DNA of 5,572 nucleotides from an uncultured beta proteobacterium (lineage in GTDB: Bacteria; Pseudomonadota; Gammaproteobacteria; Burkholderiales; Burkholderiaceae), in NCBI GenBank assembly GCA_903909925.1, contig CAIVXR010000026.1, positions 1-5,572 on the forward strand. Direction: 5' to 3'. The position numbers were made by a program, and so were the translations under genes. This document shows, one piece after another, positions 1-5,023 of this stretch (its first letter is position 1; every line of letters begins with the position of its first letter). The notes under the pieces were generated by a model. The model made no database searches. It had not been told where the DNA came from and was given only the letters and a program-made list of their open reading frames with translations.

Positions 1-1443
1 ACCCAAGTAACTACCGGACTGTACCTCAATGATTTCCAAGGGCTCTAATCCCGGATTTGCCAAACGATGGGTTTGCCCTTGAGGTATGTAAGTACTTTGA
101 TTTTCTGTGAGGGTGATTACTTGATCACCATTGGTAATTTCTGCAATACCTTTGACCACAATCCAATGCTCTGCACGGTGGTGATGCATTTGTAATGAAA
201 GACTAGCTCCAGGTTTTACCTGAATGCGTTTTACTTTAAAGCGCTCACCTTCATCAATACTGTCATACCATCCCCATGGTCTTGCTACTTTGCGATGGAG
301 ATTCTTTTCTTCCCTGCCTTGAGCCTCTAACTGCGTCACAATGTTTTTAACATCTTGACTGTTTTTTCGGTCAGCGATTAAAACAGCATCAGCAGTTTCC
401 ACAATCACTAGATTTTCTACTCCAACAGCACTGACCAATCTACTGCTTGCATGCACTAATGAGTTTTTCGAATTCGTGATTAAAGTATCACCGCTAGTCA
501 CATTGCCATCTTGATCTTGTTGACCTACTTGCCAGACTGCATCCCATGCACCTAGATCATTCCAGCCAGCGTCAAGCTCAACCATTTTGATTGGAAAGCG
601 TGACCCTGGACATTTCTCAATCACAGCATAGTCAATCGATTCGCTAGGGATGGATTTGAACTCCTCCCTCCCAGGCCGAATAAAGGCAAAGTCACCTGAG
701 TTATCTTCTGTTTTTGCCTGCCAAGCTTTATGGGAAGCATCCTCAATATCAGATCTAAATTCCTTTAAGGCAGCTAACCAAGTACTCGTCTTCAATACAA
801 ACATGCCGCTATTCCAAAGATAGGAGCCTTCGGCTATATAGGTCTGTGCAGTCTTGCTATCGGGCTTCTCCACAAATCGTTTGACCTCATAAGCATTTCT
901 TTGATCTTTATTCCCAGTACGCTGAATATATCCATAACCAGTTTCTGGTGCGGTTGGCGTAATACCTAAAATCGCAATTGTCTTTTCTGCGCTTTCAACC
1001 ACCTTAATACAATCTTGCAATGCTTTAGTAAATGCTTCGTTATTTTGAATGGTTTGATCTGCTGGAGTAATAACTAGTATAGGATCAGATTGATTACTGT
1101 CCTCTTTATCTAATTGCGCAGCACAGTAAGCTGCAAGTGTTAAAGCTGGTGCAGTATTGCGGCCTGCTGGCTCTAATAATAAGACTGCGTTCATTTCCTT
1201 GAGTTCACGTAATTGATCAAGCACTAAAAAGCGGTGATCCTCATTCGTGATAACAAGCGTCTTTCCAATCTCGATTTCGCTTGAGGCGACTGTATTTATT
1301 CTTTGAACTGCTTGCTGAAATAAACTCTGCGATGAACCATCTCCAGACAGCACTAAAAATTGTTTTGGGAAACCAGAGCGTGACAAAGGCCAAAGTCGAG
1401 TGCCGGACCCACCACATAGGATGACTGGAATCACTAAAGCCAT
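1..1443 (-). CDS. manC: Mannose-1-phosphate guanylyltransferase / mannose-6-phosphate isomerase, bifunctional (3' end cut by window)
   Basis: The cytoplasmic enzyme isomerises fructose-6-phosphate to mannose-6-phosphate and makes GDP-mannose from mannose-1-phosphate and GTP, supplying exopolysaccharide or O-antigen synthesis. I translated 481 residues from ATG 1443 with no stop. The N-terminal nucleotidyltransferase domain (about 1-290) carries GGSGTRLWPLSR at 11-22, FPKQF at 25-29, EPAGRNTAPA at 91-100 and FVEKPD at 190-195. The C-terminal cupin-type isomerase domain (about 380-481) carries RPWGWYDSID at 388-397, the QMHHHRAEHW signature at 418-427 and GSYLG at the window edge. Family members usually end 10-15 residues after that point, so only the tail is missing. 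The start fits the family, since the motif begins at residue 11, but no good Shine-Dalgarno precedes it. Both domains look intact, so the two-step function is well supported. Which polysaccharide it feeds cannot be told from here. The names algA and cpsB are also used for this family. Confidence 0.95.
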   Translation of the reverse strand, partial: MALVIPVILCGGSGTRLWPLSRSGFPKQFLVLSGDGSSQSLFQQAVQRINTVASSEIEIGKTLVITNEDHRFLVLDQLRELKEMNAVLLLEPAGRNTAPALTLAAYCAAQLDKEDSNQSDPILVITPADQTIQNNEAFTKALQDCIKVVESAEKTIAILGITPTAPETGYGYIQRTGNKDQRNAYEVKRFVEKPDSKTAQTYIAEGSYLWNSGMFVLKTSTWLAALKEFRSDIEDASHKAWQAKTEDNSGDFAFIRPGREEFKSIPSESIDYAVIEKCPGSRFPIKMVELDAGWNDLGAWDAVWQVGQQDQDGNVTSGDTLITNSKNSLVHASSRLVSAVGVENLVIVETADAVLIADRKNSQDVKNIVTQLEAQGREEKNLHRKVARPWGWYDSIDEGERFKVKRIQVKPGASLSLQMHHHRAEHWIVVKGIAEITNGDQVITLTENQSTYIPQGQTHRLANPGLEPLEIIEVQSGSYLG

Positions 1444-1481
1444 TTGAGCTTTTAAAACCTTATTATTTGAATGTATCCCAT

Positions 1482-1509
1482 TTTATAGGCAAGCAGCCCT
1501 TCTCCCCAA
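1482..1509 (-). promoter_or_regulatory. Candidate promoter for manC
   Basis: On the minus strand TATAAA (1487-1482) lies 16 bases after TTGGGG (1509-1504), about 40 bases before the manC start codon. The -10 matches consensus in five of six positions, but the -35 matches in only three. This is a weak pattern call that rests mainly on the -10 and its position. Confidence 0.35.
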
Positions 1510-1549
1510 TAGACACAACTTACCTAAAAAACATATTCAATATTAGGCC

Positions 1550-1583
1550 TAAACGTCTAATAGAATACAAGTGCTAACGTTTA
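1550..1583. repeat. Inverted repeat TAAACGT / ACGTTTA upstream of the small plus-strand gene
   Basis: TAAACGT at 1550-1556 is matched exactly in inverted orientation by ACGTTTA at 1577-1583, with a 20-base spacer. The arms bracket TAGAAT (1561-1566), the best -10 candidate for the gene starting at 1606. That placement would suit an operator. Seven-base arms in AT-rich DNA can also arise by chance, and the spacer is too long for a stable short hairpin. Confidence 0.3.
1561..1566 (+). promoter_or_regulatory. Candidate -10 element for the small basic protein gene
   Basis: TAGAAT matches the sigma-70 -10 consensus in five of six positions and would give a leader of roughly 30 bases before ATG 1606. 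No good -35 lies at the right distance; the nearest, TTCAAT at 1536, is 19 bases away and poor. A rightward promoter is expected here because the upstream neighbour is divergent, but the exact site is uncertain. Confidence 0.3.
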
Positions 1584-1594
1584 AAACTATAAAT

Positions 1595-1600
1595 AAGGAG
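1595..1600 (+). promoter_or_regulatory. Strong ribosome binding site of the small basic protein gene
   Basis: AAGGAG stands five bases before ATG 1606. It is the best Shine-Dalgarno in the window; most longer genes here have none that is clear. It is the main reason for accepting such a short reading frame as a gene. Confidence 0.75.
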
Positions 1601-1605
1601 TCAAC

Positions 1606-1752
1606 ATGACATCAGGCAATATTCCGAAGATTAACCTCCGCAACTCATTAACCGAATGCGGCCAGTCTATTCGCAAGGAAAATGCAGGCAAATACCAAAA
1701 CTATGGGATTAAAGACTGCAAAGCCTCTATTGCCGCTGGTAGAATCAAATAA
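1606..1752 (+). CDS. Small basic protein of unknown function (48 residues)
   Basis: I do not recognise this protein. The frame runs from ATG 1606 to TAA 1750 and encodes 48 residues. Support comes from an AAGGAG site five bases upstream and a GC-rich hairpin plus T-run starting about 20 bases after the stop, so the gene forms a self-contained transcription unit. The product is strongly basic (nine Lys/Arg against three Asp/Glu). It has two cysteines, at 18 (LTECGQ) and 38 (KDCKA), and no hydrophobic stretch long enough for a signal peptide or membrane helix, so it is probably cytoplasmic. It is the only gene read rightward and is divergent from manC. The basic charge could suit nucleic acid or ribosome binding, and the paired cysteines could bind metal or form a disulfide; both ideas are guesses. 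The alternative is a small RNA whose frame is incidental, but the strong ribosome binding site argues against that. Confidence 0.6.
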   Translation: MTSGNIPKINLRNSLTECGQSIRKENAGKYQNYGIKDCKASIAAGRIK

Positions 1753-1772
1753 ACCTTCGATTTTTTGCAAGC

Positions 1773-1798
1773 AAGGGGGCTTTTGCCCCTTTTTATTT
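1773..1798 (+). terminator. Rho-independent terminator after the small basic protein gene
   Basis: The stem pairs AAGGGGGC (1773-1780) with GCCCCTTT (1785-1792) across a TTTT loop, including one G-T pair, and runs into a T-rich tail to 1798. The orientation serves plus-strand transcription. The tail overlaps the stop codon of the convergent HPP gene (1793-1795). On the minus strand there is no comparable T-run, so it probably works in one direction. Confidence 0.85.
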
Positions 1799-2347
1799 AG
1801 TTGGTCTATTGGGATAGTGCTTACCAGTAAGGTTGCTATAAGCAGCTCCAGCCAAGACCAATAGCACTGAATCAACCATGACTGGAAAAATGGCATAACG
1901 GTAATGAGCAATATTACCCAATACCGCAATGAGGGCTACTGCAGCCGCAGGGGGATGAAGACAGCGCAGGATAAACATTCCCATAATGGATAAAGCAGCA
2001 GCAGCCGGCAGCGCAAACAATGGCTCACTAATCAGATGAAAACAGCTAATTCCAATAAGGGCTGACAGGGTATTTCCAGCAATCACTGCCCAAGGTTGCG
2101 CCATAGGACTCTGCGGAAGCGCAAATACCAATAACGCACTTGCTCCCAAGGAGGCCATGAGCCACTCATCAATGCCACTAAGCTCACCAAGATACTGAGC
2201 TGAGGTGATCACCAATAGAAGGCCAATAAAAGCGCCAAATACTGAACGCAACCTTTCCCTCCAAGTGACTAAGGGCTGGTCTCCACCAAAGTAAAAGCCA
2301 TAGTCTTTACTCATTTTTAGGAGAAAGTTATTAAGTGATTGCTTCAT
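1793..2347 (-). CDS. HPP-family integral membrane protein
   Basis: This 184-residue protein fits the HPP family of inner-membrane proteins, named after a conserved His-Pro-Pro. That motif is seen here at 131-133 in RCLHPPAAAVALIAV. Other family-like parts are MASLGASALLVFALP at 64-78 followed by QSPMAQPW at 79-86, and the ending YSNLTGKHYPN. Hydrophobic stretches at about 35-52, 64-78, 87-105, 112-128 and 152-172 suggest four to five membrane helices after a soluble N-terminal region of about 30 residues. Some relatives carry C-terminal CBS domains; this one ends after the membrane part, as the short forms do. Some plant and cyanobacterial members have been linked to nitrite transport, but the role in this organism is unknown. 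No Shine-Dalgarno is evident before ATG 2347. The next in-frame ATG (codon 12) is no better. A terminator separates it from the HiPIP gene upstream, so it may have its own promoter, which I could not place. Confidence 0.85.
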   Translation of the reverse strand: MKQSLNNFLLKMSKDYGFYFGGDQPLVTWRERLRSVFGAFIGLLLVITSAQYLGELSGIDEWLMASLGASALLVFALPQSPMAQPWAVIAGNTLSALIGISCFHLISEPLFALPAAAALSIMGMFILRCLHPPAAAVALIAVLGNIAHYRYAIFPVMVDSVLLVLAGAAYSNLTGKHYPNRPTK

Positions 2348-2403
2348 GGAAGATGCATCGTTTTGTCTTGGTCAATCTGGATCAAAAATGAATGTAGATA
2401 ATA

Positions 2404-2429
2404 TAAAAGCCACCCTGAGGTGGCTTTTA
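2404..2429 (-). terminator. Hairpin terminator between the HiPIP and HPP genes
   Basis: An 11-base-pair perfect stem (TAAAAGCCACC at 2404-2414 with GGTGGCTTTTA at 2419-2429) closes a four-base CTGA loop. Its A/T flanks give a T-run on both strands. It lies 40 bases after the HiPIP stop codon, so it most likely ends that leftward transcript. No plus-strand gene enters it, so any bidirectional activity would only block stray transcription. Confidence 0.85.
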
Positions 2430-2468
2430 ATACCCTGCAATAGGGGCATACTAAAGACAATGAGCTAA

Positions 2469-2747
2469 TTAAGCCTTTTTGGCCCAAGCACTGCAATGGG
2501 CTTTAGAGGACACTTGCTTACCAGCAAAGAGTGCGCAACCACCAGCAGCAGAGTCTGGTTTGCCTTGGTAGAGGGCGCAATTAGCGCAATTCTTACCAGC
2601 AACGTCAGAAACTGCAACATACTTCAAAGCTTTAGCTTGTGGATCAGATTCAGCAACCATTGCTTGAGCTTGAACTTTACCGTTCAATGCCAAGGTGCAA
2701 GCACCAGCAGCGGACAAAATCATAAATTGGCGACGACTATTTTTCAT
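2469..2747 (-). CDS. High-potential iron-sulfur protein (HiPIP), Tat-exported
   Basis: HiPIPs are small periplasmic electron carriers with one [4Fe-4S] cluster cycling between 2+ and 3+, passing electrons to terminal oxidases or photosynthetic reaction centres. This 92-residue precursor starts with a twin-arginine signal (SRRQFM at 4-9, hydrophobic to about 21) with likely cleavage after AQA near residue 29. Tat export fits a cofactor loaded before transport. The mature part, about 63 residues, has exactly the four expected cluster cysteines: 54 and 57 (CANC), 71 (GGCALFAGK) and 85 (AHCSAW). Tyr43 and the aromatic residues near the cysteines suit the usual hydrophobic pocket. GGAG five bases before ATG 2747 supports the start. 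The gene is set apart from its neighbours by a 194-base upstream region and a downstream terminator, so it is probably monocistronic. Its redox partner is not in the window. Confidence 0.93.
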   Translation of the reverse strand: MKNSRRQFMILSAAGACTLALNGKVQAQAMVAESDPQAKALKYVAVSDVAGKNCANCALYQGKPDSAAGGCALFAGKQVSSKAHCSAWAKKA

Positions 2748-2874
2748 GGATTCTCCAAAAAATTAACTATTAAATGATGCGCAAAAGATCTGAGAACCTG
2801 ATGCACTCCTTAAAATCTAGAAGTGATCATAGTGGAGAAGGTTTTACCTTGTTGCATGAGGCGTAACTCTATGA

Positions 2875-2880
2875 TTTATA
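2875..2880 (-). promoter_or_regulatory. Candidate -10 element for the HiPIP gene
   Basis: TATAAA on the minus strand lies 128 bases before the HiPIP start codon and 11 bases downstream of the palindrome at 2892-2908. The -35 position would fall inside that palindrome, where the sequence (AACAAT at a 17-base spacing) is far from consensus. A second -10-like hexamer, TATGAT, lies nearer the gene (2831-2826), also without a good -35. The true start site is open. Confidence 0.3.
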
Positions 2881-2891
2881 TGGCTTAATAG

Positions 2892-2908
2892 TTGAGAATT
2901 GTTCTCAA
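2892..2908. promoter_or_regulatory. Palindromic operator candidate, Fur-box-like
   Basis: TTGAGAA-TTG-TTCTCAA is a perfect 7-3-7 inverted repeat. Read as the 7-1-7 Fur pattern (TGATAATNATTATCA), the core TGAGAATTGTTCTCA keeps both TGA/TCA ends and most of the inner A/T positions; GAGAAT-type half sites are common in natural Fur boxes. It lies 145 bases upstream of the HiPIP start, on top of the likely -35 region, and about 35 bases past the lipoprotein stop. A regulator bound here would control the iron-sulfur protein gene. Iron control is an inference; another dimeric regulator is equally possible. Confidence 0.45.
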
Positions 2909-2941
2909 GAAAAACTGTACCGCAGCAAAGCTTACAAATGA

Positions 2942-3151
2942 TTATTGCCAGCCTTTCAATTTCATGCAAGAGATGCGGAGCTTAAGATAAACACCATCGG
3001 GAGTCTCTGGATAAGATTGCGCACAATCTTTTAAATCCGTTTTGTATGTGGCTGCATTATTTTTAGCAGCATCAGGATGCATCGTTGGAAAGCCGCCGCA
3101 AGCAACAAGGCTAAAGGAAAAAGTGATAGCGAGGTATTTACTAATCCTCAT
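2942..3151 (-). CDS. Small putative outer-membrane or periplasmic lipoprotein of unknown function
   Basis: From ATG 3151 the product is 69 residues. A short lipoprotein signal (MRISKYLAITFSFSLVAC) has a clear lipobox, LVAC, so lipid would be attached to Cys18 and the mature protein would begin CGGFPTMHP. After the cysteine are two glycines and no Asp at +2, which would permit sorting to the outer membrane. The mature part, about 52 residues, has two further cysteines, in KDCAQ and RISCMKLKGW, which could form a disulfide in the periplasm. The ending C-M-x-x-K-G-W resembles many small proteobacterial lipoproteins with no assigned role. The same frame extends three codons upstream to a GTG at 3160, two bases after the folE stop. 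The ATG gives the more usual signal peptide and was preferred, though the only upstream Shine-Dalgarno-like piece is a weak GGTG. Translation is probably coupled to folE. Confidence 0.75.
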   Translation of the reverse strand: MRISKYLAITFSFSLVACGGFPTMHPDAAKNNAATYKTDLKDCAQSYPETPDGVYLKLRISCMKLKGWQ

Positions 3152-3161
3152 GAACACCACA

Positions 3162-3920
3162 CTAGCGCTTTTCTAACAATGATAAAAACTCACGACGCAA
3201 ATTAGGATCTTTTAAGAATGCCCCACGCATCACGCTATTCACCATCTTAGAATCACGATCTTTTACACCGCGCCATTGCATACAAAAGTGATCTGCATCC
3301 ATCACAATAGCTACACCAGTCGGCTTCATTTTCTTCTCAAACATATCAGCCAACTCGACTACCGCCTCTTCCTGAATCTGCGGCCGGCACATCACCCATT
3401 CAGTGAGCCTAGAGTATTTAGACAAACCAATGAGTGCAGACTCTTTGCTTGGCAACACCCCAATCCAAATGCGGCCCATGATGGGACATAGGTGATGAGA
3501 GCATGCGCTGCGCACGGTAATAGGCCCAATAATCATGAGCTCATTTAGATGGCTCACATTGGGAAACTTAGTCATGGACGGCTGCTCTACATAGCGGCCA
3601 TTAAAGACTTCTTGCACATACATCTTAGCCACACGCCGGCAAGTATCTTGTGTGTTGTGATCACTTTTGGTATCAATTACCAAGCTCTCCAGCACCCCTT
3701 GCATCTTCTGCGCAACTTCATCAACCAAACCTTCTAATTCACCGGGTTTGATAAATTGGGCAATATTATCGTTTGCATGAAAGCGCACCTTTTGCGCCTC
3801 AATGCGACGACGAATGATGACCGATAGTGGCGTGCCTGCATCCTCTTTTTTGGAGTCTACTTTTTTGGCAGCTGCTCTTTTTACTGGGGTTTTAGTGCTA
3901 GGCACTTTTTTAGTTGGCAT
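3162..3920 (-). CDS. folE: GTP cyclohydrolase I (FolE), diverged form with a lysine-rich N-terminal extension
   Basis: The cytoplasmic, zinc-dependent enzyme turns GTP into 7,8-dihydroneopterin triphosphate, the first step to tetrahydrofolate. The protein is 252 residues; typical bacterial FolE is about 190-220. Family motifs occur in order: HNTQDTCRRVAKMYVQEVF at 88-106, ITVRSACSHHLCPIMGR at 134-150, GLSKYSRL at 165-172, QIQEE at 181-185 and DADHFCMQWRGVKD at 208-221. By motif alignment to the E. coli enzyme, zinc ligands are Cys140, His143 and Cys213. Catalytic and GTP-binding residues His142, Ser167, Lys168, Arg171, Gln183, Glu184, His211 and Arg217 are all kept, so activity is expected. 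Departures are CSHH in place of the common CEHH and Trp216 before the Arg. Residues 1-30 are rich in Lys, Ala, Thr and Pro and probably disordered. No Shine-Dalgarno precedes ATG 3920, yet no better start exists before the conserved part. It lies 51 bases after the MAPEG gene. Confidence 0.92.
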   Translation of the reverse strand: MPTKKVPSTKTPVKRAAAKKVDSKKEDAGTPLSVIIRRRIEAQKVRFHANDNIAQFIKPGELEGLVDEVAQKMQGVLESLVIDTKSDHNTQDTCRRVAKMYVQEVFNGRYVEQPSMTKFPNVSHLNELMIIGPITVRSACSHHLCPIMGRIWIGVLPSKESALIGLSKYSRLTEWVMCRPQIQEEAVVELADMFEKKMKPTGVAIVMDADHFCMQWRGVKDRDSKMVNSVMRGAFLKDPNLRREFLSLLEKR

Positions 3921-3971
3921 CGTGAGTAGTGGGTCTTCGTGTTGTGTGAGTGGTGTGAATACTGCTGAAAT

Positions 3972-4343
3972 TTAAATCTGGCAAAAGATCGCGATGACAC
4001 AAATCAGACCAGCTAGCCAAACAATTGTTCGGGTCGTTGGCCAATTAACAAGATAGCAAATCAAAAAGGCAATGCGCGATAGTACAAATCCGATTGCTAA
4101 TAGGTCTATGGTGGCTTGGGGCGCATTGTTCATGCTAGCGATAATCACTGCCGCAAAAAAGAGGGGGAGTGACTCAAAAAGATTCGCTTGTGCCGCATTA
4201 GCCCTGGCTCTAAATCCGGTTTGCTGGGCAAGCCACTGCCTTGGCATGCTGTTATCAAAGTTCTCAAAGCCTTTTTTAGCAATGCCTGCTGCAACATAAG
4301 GAAGCAAACCCATCAAAAGAACACACGCGTAAGCAATGGTCAT
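3972..4343 (-). CDS. MAPEG-family integral membrane protein
   Basis: This 123-residue protein matches the MAPEG group (membrane-associated proteins in eicosanoid and glutathione metabolism). The key stretch is RARANAAQANLFESLP at 45-60 followed by LFFAAV, the family's conserved R-A-x-x-A-x-x-N-x-x-E pattern, where Asn and Glu lie near the glutathione site in studied members. Hydrophobic segments at about 3-20, 57-71, 78-98 and 103-121 give the expected four helices, and the length is normal for bacterial members. Some characterised members are glutathione transferases or peroxidases, but most bacterial ones, usually annotated only as MAPEG family, have no proven substrate. ATG 4343 lies five bases after the plsY stop with no proper Shine-Dalgarno, which suggests translational coupling in one operon with plsY. 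The substrate is unknown. Confidence 0.85.
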   Translation of the reverse strand: MTIAYACVLLMGLLPYVAAGIAKKGFENFDNSMPRQWLAQQTGFRARANAAQANLFESLPLFFAAVIIASMNNAPQATIDLLAIGFVLSRIAFLICYLVNWPTTRTIVWLAGLICVIAIFCQI

Positions 4344-4348
4344 AATAT

Positions 4349-4990
4349 TTAATTTACTTTCTGTGAATCTTTTTTGGCACCAATACGACTCTCAGTACCA
4401 TTGATTAAATTGCGAATATTGCCGCGGTGACGCCAAATCAGCAGTAAGCAAACGACTGTGAGTGCAATTCCCATCGGTTGTAAGCCAAACAAGAAGACAA
4501 AATAGATGGGGCCAAACACTGCTGCTGCTAAAGCAGCCAAAGAGGAGTAACGCAAAAATACGGCCACGATGATCCAAGTACTCAGTGTGGCTAATCCCAA
4601 GATAGCATTGACGCCAAATAATATGCCGCAGGCAGTCGCTACACCTTTGCCCCCTTTAAACCCATGAAAGATCGGAAAGAGGTGTCCCAAAAATACTGCG
4701 AGTACCACGCCACACAAAACCCAAGAGCTCAGTGTTGAGGTTAACGACTCATCACCCAAAAGGACTCGAGCGAGCATCACCGCAAAGTAACCTTTGAGCG
4801 CATCACCTAAAAAGGTGAGTGCTGCAGCTAATTTATTTCCGGTACGAAGAACATTCGTTGCGCCAGGATTACCAGAACCATAGGTATGAGGATCAGGTAA
4901 ACGCATGCATTTGCTCACTACTACTGCAAAAGAGATTGAGCCAATCAAATAGGCCAGTGGAATGAGCAAGACGTTTGGATGAAAAGTCAT
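4349..4990 (-). CDS. plsY: Glycerol-3-phosphate acyltransferase PlsY
   Basis: PlsY is an inner-membrane enzyme that moves an acyl group from acyl-phosphate (made by PlsX) to the sn-1 position of glycerol-3-phosphate, giving lysophosphatidate and starting phospholipid synthesis. At 213 residues it has normal length. The three cytoplasmic signature motifs are present: GSGNPGATNVLRTG at 38-51, GHLFPIFHGFKGGKGVAT at 102-119 (the glycine-rich loop is taken to bind phosphate), and RHRGNIRNLINGTESRIG at 187-204. Hydrophobic segments at about 6-26, 53-76, 87-107, 118-146 and 150-185 fit the five-helix topology. The tail is short and hydrophilic (AKKDSQKVN). It starts 33 bases after xerD with at best an AAGA-like site nearby, and ends five bases before the MAPEG gene, so it probably shares their transcript. 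No plsX or other lipid gene is in view. Identification is firm. Confidence 0.96.
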   Translation of the reverse strand: MTFHPNVLLIPLAYLIGSISFAVVVSKCMRLPDPHTYGSGNPGATNVLRTGNKLAAALTFLGDALKGYFAVMLARVLLGDESLTSTLSSWVLCGVVLAVFLGHLFPIFHGFKGGKGVATACGILFGVNAILGLATLSTWIIVAVFLRYSSLAALAAAVFGPIYFVFLFGLQPMGIALTVVCLLLIWRHRGNIRNLINGTESRIGAKKDSQKVN

Positions 4991-5023
4991 ATCGCTATCT
5001 TAATCATTTATGAGATTACTGAT

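Noticed and set aside
2388..2468. Short plus-strand frame starting at ATG 2388 between the HPP and HiPIP genes.
   Set aside because: It has no ribosome binding site and reads straight through the terminator hairpin, so it is an accidental frame.
2496..2777. Plus-strand open frame of 93 codons opposite the HiPIP gene.
   Set aside because: It is the antisense of a gene with clear cysteine and Tat motifs. Its product matches no known family and it lacks a credible start signal.
2744..2806. Possible 20-codon upstream frame (GTG start, minus strand) whose TGA overlaps the HiPIP ATG.
   Set aside because: The AAGGAG in front runs directly into the GTG, leaving no spacing for initiation, and the HiPIP gene has its own GGAG at a proper distance.
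2837..2851. Small inverted repeat AAGGTTTTACCTT in the HiPIP leader, considered as a riboswitch or attenuator piece.
   Set aside because: The stem is five base pairs of mostly A/T with a three-base loop and no T-run or partner structure, so it is too weak to claim a role.
3276..3491. Plus-strand open frames opposite folE, plsY and the MAPEG gene.
   Set aside because: Each lies wholly within a strongly supported minus-strand gene and has no motif or translation signal of its own.
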